From Paracoccus sediminis (GTDB lineage: Bacteria > Pseudomonadota > Alphaproteobacteria > Rhodobacterales > Rhodobacteraceae): a DNA stretch of 64,000 nucleotides. A program made the translations under genes and the position numbers. This document shows, one piece after another, positions 32,428-40,938 of the stretch (position 1 is the stretch's first letter; each line of letters opens with the position of its first letter). The notes beneath the pieces are model-generated. The model saw only the letters and a program-made list of their open reading frames with translations. It was not told the DNA's origin and made no database searches. Where the stretch lies: contig NZ_FZNM01000011.1 in assembly GCF_900188295.1 (NCBI RefSeq), forward strand, positions 1-64,000, in the 5' to 3' direction.

Positions 32428-33741
32428 TCATCGGGCCAGCATCGCCCGGAACGCGTGCCAGCTTGCCTTGGGCGTGCGCGCCATCGTGTCGTAATCGACA
32501 TGCACCAGCCCGAAGCGCGGGCCAAGCCCCCAGGCCCATTCGAAATTGTCCAAGAGCGACCAGTAGAAGAAGCCCTTCAGGTTGACCCCCTGATCCATCG
32601 CGGCCCTGGCGGCACGCAGGTGGTCGCCGATGAAGGCCACGCGGCGGGGATCGTCGGTCACGTCGTCGCCCGCCGCCTCGGCCATGCCGTTTTCGGTCAC
32701 GATGATCGGCAGGCCGCCCACATGGTCGCGGGACAGGCGGATCAGGAATTCCTCCAGTCCCTCGGGGCGGATTTCCCAGTCCATCTGGGTCTTGGGCAGC
32801 GGGCCTTCCGCCGCGTGACCCTGGGGCCACAGGCCCGTTCCGCCCGCATACAGGCGCCGGGTATAGTAATTGACGCCCAGCCAGTCGATGGGCTGCGCGA
32901 TCAGGTCCATATCGTCTTGCCAGCCCTGCGGCAGATGCGGTTCCAGCCCGTCCAGCGCGGCCTGGGGATAGCCCTGGCCGGCGACGGCCCGGATGAACCA
33001 CTGGTTGTAGATCGCATCCTGCACCTCGGCCGCGCGCACGGCGGCGGGGCCGTCATCGGCGGGCTGGGCCGTTTCGAAATTCAGGACGATGCCCAGGTTT
33101 CGGGCGCCGTTCGCGCGCAAGGCCTGCATGGCGGTGCCATGGGCCAGCAGGGCATGGTGCATGGCGCGGGCGGCGGCGCGGATGTCGCGCAGTCCGGGGG
33201 CATGGTGGCCCAGGAAATGCGACAGCCAGGCGATGCACCATGGTTCGTTCAGGGTGGCGGTGCTGGCCACGCGGTCGCCAAGGCGGGTGTGGATCAGGGT
33301 ACAGTAATCGCCAAAGCGGGCAGCAATGTCGCGGTTCTGCCAGCCGCCCGTGTCCGACAGGGCGGCGGGCAGATCCCAATGATAGCAGGTCAGATAAGGC
33401 GCCAGCCCGCGTTCCAGCATCCCGTCCACCAGCCGGTCATAGAAATCCATCGCCTGCGGATTCACGGTCGCCCCGTCCGGCATGACCCGCGCCCACGAGG
33501 TCGAGAACCGATAGGCCCCGAATCCTCCGTCGCGGATCAGGTCCAGATCCTGCGGCCACAGGTGGTAATGGTCGCAGGCCAGCCCGGCGTTGCTGCCGTC
33601 GGCGATGGTGCCGGGGGTCGCGGCCAGGGTGTCCCAATGCGACGGCCCTGCGCCGCCGTGGCGCGATCCCTCGATCTGATAGGCCGAGGTGGCGACGCCG
33701 AAGACGAAATCGGGCGGAAAGGCGGAACGGTCGGGCAGCAT
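32428..33741 (-). CDS. bglA: GH1 beta-glucosidase
   Basis: 437 aa. It is a family-1 glycoside hydrolase TIM barrel with the N-terminal signature FPPDFVFGVATSAYQIEGS, the acid/base Glu in ATLNEPWC, the nucleophile Glu in IIVTENGM, and the substrate-binding tail WSLLDNFEWAWGL with FGLVHVD. It hydrolyses beta-glucosides (cellobiose or plant glucosides). There is no signal peptide, so it acts on imported sugars. AAGGAG lies 8 bases before ATG 33741. No sugar transporter is adjacent. Confidence 0.95.
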   Translation of the reverse strand: MLPDRSAFPPDFVFGVATSAYQIEGSRHGGAGPSHWDTLAATPGTIADGSNAGLACDHYHLWPQDLDLIRDGGFGAYRFSTSWARVMPDGATVNPQAMDFYDRLVDGMLERGLAPYLTCYHWDLPAALSDTGGWQNRDIAARFGDYCTLIHTRLGDRVASTATLNEPWCIAWLSHFLGHHAPGLRDIRAAARAMHHALLAHGTAMQALRANGARNLGIVLNFETAQPADDGPAAVRAAEVQDAIYNQWFIRAVAGQGYPQAALDGLEPHLPQGWQDDMDLIAQPIDWLGVNYYTRRLYAGGTGLWPQGHAAEGPLPKTQMDWEIRPEGLEEFLIRLSRDHVGGLPIIVTENGMAEAAGDDVTDDPRRVAFIGDHLRAARAAMDQGVNLKGFFYWSLLDNFEWAWGLGPRFGLVHVDYDTMARTPKASWHAFRAMLAR

Positions 33742-33959
33742 CGCAGTCTCCTTGCAGGGCGGCGGTTCGCGGTCGCGGCAGTCTGCACCGGAAAGGGGCC
33801 GGCGTGAACAGCGGCGTCGCCGCGTCCATCGGGATCGGCGCGGGGCCTTTCGGCGTGGAACGGTCCCGAATGCCGCAGCCGGGCCAGGGCCGCGCGGTCG
33901 CGATGGCCCAAACCTGCGAACGCGTTGCAATGGGGTGGGGATTGCGGCATGAAGCCGTT

Positions 33960-34403
33960 ATGACACGGCTGCGCGCGACACAGTTGGAACAGGCCCTGCG
34001 GGATGCCGGGGTGCGCGTCACACGGCAGCGCGCGGCCCTTTTGCGGGTGATTGCGGGCAGCGAAGATCACCCCGACGCCACCGAACTGCACCGCCGGGCC
34101 GAGGCGGCGGGGGCGGGGGTGTCGCTGGCGACCGTGTATCGCACGCTGACGACGTTGCAGACCCAGGGCGTGATCGACAAGCTGGAATTCCGGGGCGAAC
34201 CCGCCCGGTGGGAGGCTGCGGACCAGCGGCACCACGACCACATGATCGACGTGGATACCGGCGAGGTGATGGAGTTCACGAACGACCGAATCGAACGGTT
34301 GCAGGCCGAGATCGCGGCCGAGATGGGATACGAGATCGTCCATCACCGGCTGGAACTGTATGTACGGCGGCGGGGCGCCCGGTCTGCCGATGCGGACTTT
34401 TGA
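33960..34403 (+). CDS. fur: Fur-family metal-responsive regulator
   Basis: 147 aa. The N-terminal winged helix (LEQALRDAGVRVTRQRAALLRVI, then VSLATVYRTLTTLQTQGVID) is followed by the metal/dimer domain with HHDHMIDVDTGEVMEF and YEIVHHRLELY. The HHDHMID site is the regulatory metal site of Fur/Mur proteins; C-terminal structural Cys pairs are absent, as is usual in alphaproteobacterial Fur/Mur. Whether it senses Fe or Mn cannot be told. No clear ribosome site precedes ATG 33960; the frame is open further upstream. It overlaps the YigZ-like gene by 14 bases. Confidence 0.88.
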   Translation: MTRLRATQLEQALRDAGVRVTRQRAALLRVIAGSEDHPDATELHRRAEAAGAGVSLATVYRTLTTLQTQGVIDKLEFRGEPARWEAADQRHHDHMIDVDTGEVMEFTNDRIERLQAEIAAEMGYEIVHHRLELYVRRRGARSADADF

Positions 34404-34746
34404 CAGGATCATTTCCGACCGCGGGTCGCGCTATGCGGTATCGGGCGGGGCGGCGGCCAGCCGGGCCGAGATCGATGCCGCATTGTCCGATCTGCGGCGC
34501 GACAAGCGGTTCGCCAGGGCCACGCACAACAGCTGGGCCGCGATCCTGGCGGACGGGCCGGTCAGGGACGATGACGGGGAAGCCGGCGCGGGGGCGCTGA
34601 TCCTGCAAATGCTGGACCGCGCCGGGCTGCGGGATCATGTGGTGATCGTGACCCGCTGGTATGGCGGCAAGCACCTGGGCGGCGACCGCTTCCGCCATGT
34701 GGCGGATGCGGTGCGGTTGTATCTGCGCGAAACGGGCGGGGGCTAG
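34390..34746 (+). CDS. YigZ/IMPACT-family protein
   Basis: 118 aa. It is shorter than E. coli YigZ (about 200 aa) and consists only of the N-terminal UPF0029/IMPACT domain: FARATHNSWAAIL, then DDDGEAGAGALILQML and VVIVTRWYGGKHLGGDRFRHV. This domain is thought to bind RNA or the translation machinery. The start overlaps the Fur gene by 14 bases; ATG 34360 would extend it further into that gene. The overlap suggests joint translation. Function is uncertain. Confidence 0.8.
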   Translation: MRTFDRIISDRGSRYAVSGGAAASRAEIDAALSDLRRDKRFARATHNSWAAILADGPVRDDDGEAGAGALILQMLDRAGLRDHVVIVTRWYGGKHLGGDRFRHVADAVRLYLRETGGG

Positions 34747-35762
34747 CGCCAGCCCAGCGCCGGGGCGACGTGGCGCAGGATGCTGTCGATCACATGGACG
34801 TTGTAATCCACGCCCAGTATGTTCGGCACGGTCAGCAGCAGGGTATCGGCCTCGGCGATCGCTTCGTCCTCGCGCAACTGGTCGATCAGGCGGTCGGGTT
34901 CGTCGGCATAGCCGCGGCCAAAGACCGCGCGATAGGTGTCGATGGTGCCGATCTGGTCGCTGTCCTTGCCGCCGCGTCCAAAGTATCGGCGGTCCATGTC
35001 GTTCATCAGGGCAAAGATCGACCGGCTGACCGACACGCGGGGGGTCCGCGCATGGCCCGCCCCCGCCCAGGCGTCGCGATAGGTGCGGATCTGGCGGGCC
35101 TGCTGGATGTGGAACGGTTCGCCCGTCTCGTCGACCTTGAGGGTCGAGCTTTGCAGGTTCATGCCCATCCGCGCGGCCCATTCCGCCGTGGCGTCCGACG
35201 CCGATCCCCACCAGATGCGGTCGCGCAGGCCCGGCGAATGGGGTTCCAGACGCAGCAGGCCCGGCGGGTTCGGAAACATCGGGCGCGGGTTCGGCCGGGC
35301 AAAGCCCTGGCCTTCCAGTTGTTGCAGGAACACCTCGGTATGGCGGCGGGCCATGTCCTGATCGCTCTCGCCCTCGGCCGGTTGATAACCGAAATACCGC
35401 CAACCATCGACCACCTGTTCGGGGCTGCCCCGGCTGATCCCCAGTTGCAGCCGCCCGCCGGAAATCAGATCCGCCGCGCCCGCGTCCTCGACCATGTACA
35501 GCGGGTTTTCATAGCGCATGTCGATCACGCCGGTGCCGATCTCGATCCGGCGGGTCCGCGCGCCGACAGCCGCCAGCAGCGGAAAGGGCGAGGCAAGCTG
35601 TTGCGCGAAATGATGGACGCGGAAATAGGCGCCGTCCGCGCCCAGTTCCTCGGCGGCGATGGCAAGGTCGATCGATTGCAGCAGCACGTCCTGGGCCGTG
35701 CGGACCTGGGATCCGTGTTCGGGCGACCAGTGGCCAAAGGACAGAAAGCCGATCTTCTTCAT
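34743..35762 (-). CDS. Luciferase-like monooxygenase (LLM class flavin-dependent oxidoreductase)
   Basis: 339 aa. It follows the bacterial-luciferase TIM-barrel pattern: N-terminal KKIGFLSFGHW, IDLAIAAEELGADGAYFRVHHF, RRIEIGTGVIDMRYENPLYMVEDAGAADLISGGRLQLGISRG with the conserved Gly-rich stretch, and a C-terminal barrel end. It uses reduced FMN supplied by a separate reductase and oxidises an unknown organic substrate. AGGGG precedes ATG 35762. It converges with the YigZ-like gene (4-bp overlap). Confidence 0.9.
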   Translation of the reverse strand: MKKIGFLSFGHWSPEHGSQVRTAQDVLLQSIDLAIAAEELGADGAYFRVHHFAQQLASPFPLLAAVGARTRRIEIGTGVIDMRYENPLYMVEDAGAADLISGGRLQLGISRGSPEQVVDGWRYFGYQPAEGESDQDMARRHTEVFLQQLEGQGFARPNPRPMFPNPPGLLRLEPHSPGLRDRIWWGSASDATAEWAARMGMNLQSSTLKVDETGEPFHIQQARQIRTYRDAWAGAGHARTPRVSVSRSIFALMNDMDRRYFGRGGKDSDQIGTIDTYRAVFGRGYADEPDRLIDQLREDEAIAEADTLLLTVPNILGVDYNVHVIDSILRHVAPALGWR

Positions 35763-35861
35763 GGTTTTTCCCCTGTTGCGCCAAGCGCGTTGCAGGGGAT
35801 GTAGGCGCTTGCCGCCCGGTCAGGCAAGGTTTCCAGGCGCGCAGGCCCTGTGCGTTCCTGC

Positions 35862-36734
35862 CTATTTCCAGCGGCGGTGGACCCAGAACCACTGATCCAT
35901 GTGGCGGCGCACCAGCATTTCCAGGTCGTCGTTCAGCGCCTGCATCATCGCCGCCGGTTCGCCATGCCGGACAGGCTCGCCCACATGGACGCGAAAGCGC
36001 AGGCCATCGGGGCCGCGGATGCCGTGGACCGGGATCAGAAGCGCGTCATAGCGGCGGGCCAGTTCGGCGGGCGTCAGGACGGTGCGGCTGGGCAGGTCGA
36101 AGAACCGCAGTTCCGGCGCGTGGCGGTCGTATTGGTCGAACCCGAGCGCCAGCCAGCCGCCGCCCTTGAGAAAGCGCAGCATGGATGCAAGTCCCGACCG
36201 CCCGCGTGGAAACAGGGGTTCGGCGATGGCGGTGATCGCGGGGACGTAGTGGCGGTTGAACGCCTCGTTGTTCATGGGGCGGTACAACGCCCCGACCGGC
36301 CAGCCCCGCCCGGCAAGGGCGGCGCGCATCGCGTCGTAATTGCCGAAATGGGCGCAGGCGACGATGACCGGGCGATGCGCGTCGAACGCGGCCTCCAGCG
36401 CGGGCAGGCCGGGGCCTTCCAGCGGGTCGGCGTCGCGGATGCGGGCCGTGAATTCCTCGCCCGAATAGATCTCGGCCACGGACCGGCCCGCGTTGTTCGG
36501 GACGGCGCGGGTCAGCGCCTTGACCTCATCGGCGGACAGGTCGGGGCGGGCCAAGGACAGGTTTTCGCGAATGCGGCGCCGCCATCCCGCCAGCGGGGCC
36601 AGAACATGCGCGAACAGCCAGCCCACGGCGGGGATGCGCTTTTCATAAGGAAGCAGCCGGGCAAGCCCGATCACCGACAGGAAGGCCGCGTTGGCGATGC
36701 GGTCGGACAGGGGCGGGGCGTCGGGCCGGCTCAT
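35862..36734 (-). CDS. LpxL/HtrB-like lysophospholipid or lipid-A acyltransferase
   Basis: 290 aa. The catalytic H-x4-D motif is in PVIVACAHFGNYDAMRAAL, followed by VGALYRPMNNEAFNRHYVPAI and the acceptor motif RGRSGLASMLRFLKGGGWLALGFDQ. The layout is that of the LpxL/LpxM family that adds a secondary acyl chain to lipid A. The N-terminus has an amphipathic helix LIGLARLLPYEK rather than a strong anchor. Its start overlaps the end of the EamA transporter gene (ATGA at 36731-36734). Confidence 0.88.
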   Translation of the reverse strand: MSRPDAPPLSDRIANAAFLSVIGLARLLPYEKRIPAVGWLFAHVLAPLAGWRRRIRENLSLARPDLSADEVKALTRAVPNNAGRSVAEIYSGEEFTARIRDADPLEGPGLPALEAAFDAHRPVIVACAHFGNYDAMRAALAGRGWPVGALYRPMNNEAFNRHYVPAITAIAEPLFPRGRSGLASMLRFLKGGGWLALGFDQYDRHAPELRFFDLPSRTVLTPAELARRYDALLIPVHGIRGPDGLRFRVHVGEPVRHGEPAAMMQALNDDLEMLVRRHMDQWFWVHRRWK

Positions 36735-37654
36735 GGCGACCTCTGCGCCGCGCGCGCCTCGCGGGACCAGACGTACAGGCCCGCCGCCACGATGATCGTG
36801 GCGCCGGTCACGGTCCACAGATCGGGCAACTGCCCGAACAGCAGCCAGCCCCACAGGCCGGCCCAGACCAGTCCGGTATAGCCGAAGGGCGCCAGCACCC
36901 CGGCCTCGGCCGCGGCAAAGGCCCGGACCAGCAGATACTGGCTGAGCGTGCCGAAGATGCCCAGCAACGCAAAGGCCCACAGATCCGACAGGGCGATGGG
37001 CTGCCAGACGAACGGCACGGCAAGCGAGGTCAGCACGCTGCCCACGACCGCCGACCACATCACGGACGTGGCGACCGAATCCGTGCGCGCCATCCGCGTC
37101 AGCAGCGCCCCGGTGGCATAGGTGAATGCGCCCGCCAGCGGCAGCAGCGCGGCGGGCTGGAACACCCCCATGCCGGGGCGGATGATAATCAGCGCGCCCA
37201 ACAGCGCCGCCCCGATCCCGGCCAGCCGGCGGGGGCCGATCCTCTCGCCCAGGAACAGGGCCGCGCCCAGGGTGATGAGGACCGGGTTCAGGTCCATGAT
37301 CGCCGTCGCCTCGGCCAGGCCGATCACCTGCAACGACGAAAAGAACAGCCCGACCGAGGCCAACTGCATCAACGCGCGCGAAAATTGCAGGCCGGGGCGG
37401 CGGGTGCGCAGCAGCGTCAGGGCGGCCCCGCGAAAGATGACGGCAAAGATCAGAAGGTTGCCGATGAACCGCGCCCAGACGACCTGGGCGGGGTGATAGG
37501 CCTGGGTCAGATGCTTGGCCGTCGCATCCATCATCGTGAATCCCAGGATCGCCGCCAGCAGCAGGGCGATGCCCGCGGTCTGCGCGTTCGCGGGACGCCG
37601 TGCCGCGGCGCTTTTCCGTCCCATCAGGGCAAAGGCCCGTGCCAGAACCTGCAT
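36731..37654 (-). CDS. EamA-family (DMT superfamily) transporter
   Basis: 307 aa with about ten membrane helices in two EamA repeats: IALLLAAILGFTMMDATAKHL and AALLPLAGAFTYATGALL begin the halves, with the family motif EATAIMDLNPVLITLGAALFLGERIGPRR. It should export a small metabolite. Its overlap with the acyltransferase gene suggests co-transcription. The start at ATG 37654 lacks a good ribosome site; a later ATG near 37624 is possible. Confidence 0.85.
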   Translation of the reverse strand: MQVLARAFALMGRKSAAARRPANAQTAGIALLLAAILGFTMMDATAKHLTQAYHPAQVVWARFIGNLLIFAVIFRGAALTLLRTRRPGLQFSRALMQLASVGLFFSSLQVIGLAEATAIMDLNPVLITLGAALFLGERIGPRRLAGIGAALLGALIIIRPGMGVFQPAALLPLAGAFTYATGALLTRMARTDSVATSVMWSAVVGSVLTSLAVPFVWQPIALSDLWAFALLGIFGTLSQYLLVRAFAAAEAGVLAPFGYTGLVWAGLWGWLLFGQLPDLWTVTGATIIVAAGLYVWSREARAAQRSP

Positions 37655-37656
37655 CG

Positions 37657-38607
37657 CTAGTCCCGGCCTGCGGCTTGGGCCAAGGGATGGCGGGTAAGCA
37701 CCAGGTCGCGCATCCGTTCGTCCAGGACATGGGTATAGATCTCGGTCGTGCCCAGATCGGCATGGCCCAGCAGGGTCTGGATGGATCGCAGATCGGCGCC
37801 GCCTTCCAGCAGATGCGTGGCAAAGGCGTGGCGGATCACATGGGGCGTGACGCGCGACGGCGACACGCCCGCCTGCACGGCCATGTCGTTCAGAAGCCGC
37901 CCGAAGGTCTGGCGCGGCATGTGGCCGGCCGCGCCCGGCGCCGGAAACAGCCACCGCGCGCCCTTGGCCGCGACCAGGCGGCCCAGCGCGCTGTCCCTGG
38001 GCGCGTTGTCGCGGATCGCCAGCCAGGCCGACAGCGCCGCGCGGGCGGGCGGGGTCAGCGGCACCATGCGTTCCTTGTCGCCCTTGCCCCGGATCAGCAG
38101 CGCGCGCGGATCGCCCCGGCAGGCCGCGACCGGCAGGGACACCAGTTCGCTGACCCGCATCCCGGTGGCGTACAGCAGTTCGATCAGGCACAGATTGCGG
38201 ACGCGTTCGCTGTCGGTCCGCCCCAGCAGCGGGGCGGCGGCCAGCAGGGCGTCGATCTCGGCGCGCGTCAGCGTCTTGGGCAGGCGCTTGGCGCGGCCGG
38301 GACCGCTGATGCGGATGGCGGGGTCGTCGTCGCGCCAGCCTTCCTCCAGCGCAAAGCGCGTGAACTGGCGGATGGACGACAACCGCCGCGCCCGCGTCGC
38401 GCGCGACAGGCCCTGGGCGTCGCAATGGGTCAGGTAATCCTCGGCCCGTTCGCGCGTCAGGTCGGCCAGGGCCAGCTTGCGCGCGGCCAGCCAGTCCGAC
38501 AGGTCGCGCAGATCGCGGCCATAGGCCAGAACGGTGTTGCGCGCCGATCCGGATTCGGCGGCCTTGGCGTCCAGGAACGCCGATATGGCGCGGTGATCGG
38601 CAATCAT
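37657..38607 (-). CDS. xerD: Site-specific tyrosine recombinase XerD
   Basis: 316 aa. A SAM-like core-binding domain (about 1-95) precedes the catalytic domain, whose active-site residues are all present: Arg in YATGMRVSELVSL, Lys in IRGKGDKERMVPL, HxxR in TPHVIRHAFATHLL, His in LLGHADLGTT and Tyr in EIYTHV. Unlike the element's integrase it has no arm-binding domain. With XerC it resolves chromosome dimers at dif. Its start overlaps the upstream gene's stop (ATGA). Confidence 0.95.
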   Translation of the reverse strand: MIADHRAISAFLDAKAAESGSARNTVLAYGRDLRDLSDWLAARKLALADLTRERAEDYLTHCDAQGLSRATRARRLSSIRQFTRFALEEGWRDDDPAIRISGPGRAKRLPKTLTRAEIDALLAAAPLLGRTDSERVRNLCLIELLYATGMRVSELVSLPVAACRGDPRALLIRGKGDKERMVPLTPPARAALSAWLAIRDNAPRDSALGRLVAAKGARWLFPAPGAAGHMPRQTFGRLLNDMAVQAGVSPSRVTPHVIRHAFATHLLEGGADLRSIQTLLGHADLGTTEIYTHVLDERMRDLVLTRHPLAQAAGRD

Positions 38608-40076
38608 TGGCCGGTCTGCCGCATGACGGGCAGCAACGACAGCTGCGCCGCCGCCAGATCGGCCTCGGCCGTCAGGCCAAGGGCGCGCAGCATGGCAAGG
38701 CCGCGGCCCGCGCGGGGCAGGTCGCCGTCCAGGCCCGCGTCGATGTCGGCCATCGCATTCAGCAGCGATTCGCCCTGCCGGGTTTCCGGCGCGACAACCG
38801 GATCGGCCTTCAGCGCGGGATCCAGGATCAGGGGAACCGGCGTCGGCAGACCCTGCCACTGGCGCAGCCATGTGGCGATCTCGGCCGACCGCCCCCCGCC
38901 CCCCTGCGGAAGGTCGGCGGCGATCATGGCGGCCAGCACATCGGCCATGTCCGCCGCACGGAACTGGTCGAACGCCTGGGGCAGGGCGGGCGATGGGTCG
39001 CCCGTCGCCAACGCCGCCTCGAGCGTGCGCATCGCACCGGCCCGTTCCCACACGCCGCCGGACGCGGCGGGCTTTTGTTCGCTGTACAGCGCGCGCAGCG
39101 CGCCGGGGGGCATGGCGCCCGCGCGGGCCAGACGCTCGGCCGACTCCAGCCGGGCCTTCCAGCCGTTGTTGGGGCGCAGGTCGGAATGCGCGAAGGCCAG
39201 CGGCAGGGACGTTGTGGGCAGCGGCTGGCCGATCGCCTCGTGGATGCGGAAATCCAGGGGCGTCACCCGATCGGGCATGGGCAGCGCCTCGGCGCTGTCC
39301 ACATAGGCGTCGTCCAGGAAATGGGTCAGCAACTCGGCCTGGCGCGCGTCCAGCAGGCCCAGCGTTTCCGCCCCGTTCAGGCTGATGGCGGCGGCGGCCC
39401 AATCGCCCGTCTGCGCAAGGCAGAAGATGCGCGCGGCAAAGCTGGGCGCGATGCCGGGGGTGGTGTTCATGATCCCGCAGGCCCGGCTTTCGTCGCCCTT
39501 GAGCAGGGCGATGTCGAACAGCCGGCGAAAGATTTCCGGATTGCTTGGCCCGGCGGCGATCAACAGCGCCTGTGCCCGGTCCAACGCGCCCATGTCCAGC
39601 AGACGGTCGGCGCGGGCCAGAAACAGCGCGCCTTGCGCCGCGCCCGGACCTGCGGGCGGGGGAACGAACTGGGTGGCCAGGATGCGATCCAGAAGGGCGT
39701 TCATCGCGGGCAAGCGCGCGGGCGTGCGCAGGACCAGGGCCGAAAGGGTTGCGGTGTCGCTGCCCTCCCACAGGCGGGGGGGAAGCCCTGCCTTGCGCGG
39801 CGTCACCAGCCCGGCCGCGTCGGGATTGCCGTTGCCCAGGCGCGTCACCTGGATCGATCCCACCGCGCCCGTCCTGGCGACCGGCCTGGGTCCGGGGGCG
39901 CCGGGAACGCCGGGGGGCGGCGCGTCGCCGGGCCGCCAGGCCGAGCTTTCGCGATCCGGCCCGCGCACGCTGCCCGACAGCCAGTCGCTGGCCGACAGCG
40001 GCTGCTGCGCCTGGGCCGCCCCGGCCAACGCCAGGATGACCGTCATTGCAGGCACGGGGAACGGGCGCCGGATCAC
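38604..40076 (-). CDS. Exported hypothetical protein conserved next to xerD
   Basis: 490 aa from GTG 40076, which overlaps the stop of the small protein upstream (GTGA). The N-terminus MIRRPFPVPAMTVILALAGAAQAQQ is a signal peptide. A Pro-rich linker precedes tandem helical repeat-like stretches (LFLARADRLLDMGALDRAQALLIAAG, LFDIALLKGDESRACGIMNTTPGIAP) typical of TPR-like solenoids. It is presumably a periplasmic scaffold; no family name is recognised. It is coupled at both ends to neighbours. Confidence 0.75.
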   Translation of the reverse strand: MIRRPFPVPAMTVILALAGAAQAQQPLSASDWLSGSVRGPDRESSAWRPGDAPPPGVPGAPGPRPVARTGAVGSIQVTRLGNGNPDAAGLVTPRKAGLPPRLWEGSDTATLSALVLRTPARLPAMNALLDRILATQFVPPPAGPGAAQGALFLARADRLLDMGALDRAQALLIAAGPSNPEIFRRLFDIALLKGDESRACGIMNTTPGIAPSFAARIFCLAQTGDWAAAAISLNGAETLGLLDARQAELLTHFLDDAYVDSAEALPMPDRVTPLDFRIHEAIGQPLPTTSLPLAFAHSDLRPNNGWKARLESAERLARAGAMPPGALRALYSEQKPAASGGVWERAGAMRTLEAALATGDPSPALPQAFDQFRAADMADVLAAMIAADLPQGGGGRSAEIATWLRQWQGLPTPVPLILDPALKADPVVAPETRQGESLLNAMADIDAGLDGDLPRAGRGLAMLRALGLTAEADLAAAQLSLLPVMRQTGQ

Positions 40077-40246
40077 TCGCCTTCCGCCCGGACGTCGGTG
40101 GCGGCGGGGGCAGGCGCAGCCGGGGAGCCGCCGATGGGGCTGCGCACCTCGGTTCGGAGGGGCTGCATGTCGCCGAAATAGGCGTAACCTGCCAGCCCGA
40201 CCACCGCCGCCAGAATCAGCACCACCAGAACCTTGAGCAGCCGCAT
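40073..40246 (-). CDS. Small membrane-anchored protein
   Basis: 57 aa: a membrane helix LLKVLVVLILAAVVGLAGY, then GDMQPLRTEV and an Ala/Pro-rich tail. GAGGCGAA precedes ATG 40246. Its stop overlaps the start of the next gene, so it is part of the same transcript. Function unknown. Confidence 0.7.
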   Translation of the reverse strand: MRLLKVLVVLILAAVVGLAGYAYFGDMQPLRTEVRSPIGGSPAAPAPAATDVRAEGE

Positions 40247-40386
40247 CGAATTTCGCCTCGTTCTTCGTTGTTTTCGTATGTCCGGCCCGGTCTTTCGCCG
40301 GTTCGCCCCGAATATATATGGCATTTTCCGAAAGATCACGCCATTCAGTCGGGCCAGGAAACCGGGCCAGAAAGCAGGAAACGGAC

Positions 40387-40938
40387 ATGCGCCAGCGCCT
40401 GAGGCGCCATATCGTGCTGATCGGGATGATGGGGGCGGGCAAGACCGCGCTGGGGTCGGAACTGGCCCGGCGCCTGCATGTGCCGTTCACCGATTCGGAT
40501 GTCGAGATCGAGACCGCCGCGGCCATGTCCATATCCGAGATCTTCGCCCGCGACGGAGAGGCGTTCTTTCGCGACCGCGAGGCGCAGGTGATCGCCCGCA
40601 TCCTCAGGGATTCGCCCCGCGTGATTTCCACGGGCGGGGGTGCCTGGATGCAGGACCGCAACCGCGCGGCCATCAAGGCGGCGGCCTTGTCGGTCTGGCT
40701 GTCCTGCGATCTGGACACGCTGTGGCACAGGGTGCGCCAGCGCAGCACGCGGCCCCTGTTGCAGACCGCCGATCCCAAAGGCACGCTGGCCCGCCTGCTG
40801 GCCGAACGCGATCCGGTCTATGCCTTGGCCGAACTGACATTTCCGGCCCGTTCCGGCGACAGCGTCGATGCCGCCACGACGCGGCTGATGGACGTCATCC
40901 GCACCGCCGATTCCACCCTTCTGACCGAGACGCCATGA
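40387..40938 (+). CDS. aroK: Shikimate kinase
   Basis: 183 aa. It phosphorylates shikimate with ATP in aromatic amino-acid synthesis. The P-loop is LIGMMGAGKTALGSELA; substrate binding is shown by DSDVEIE, FFRDREAQV and STGGGAW; the lid region is RQRSTRPLLQ. The sequence before ATG 40387 (an in-frame ATG lies at 40318) contains AGCAGGAAACGG, a fair ribosome site. The stop overlaps the aroB start (ATGA), the usual aroKB operon. Confidence 0.96.
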   Translation: MRQRLRRHIVLIGMMGAGKTALGSELARRLHVPFTDSDVEIETAAAMSISEIFARDGEAFFRDREAQVIARILRDSPRVISTGGGAWMQDRNRAAIKAAALSVWLSCDLDTLWHRVRQRSTRPLLQTADPKGTLARLLAERDPVYALAELTFPARSGDSVDAATTRLMDVIRTADSTLLTETP

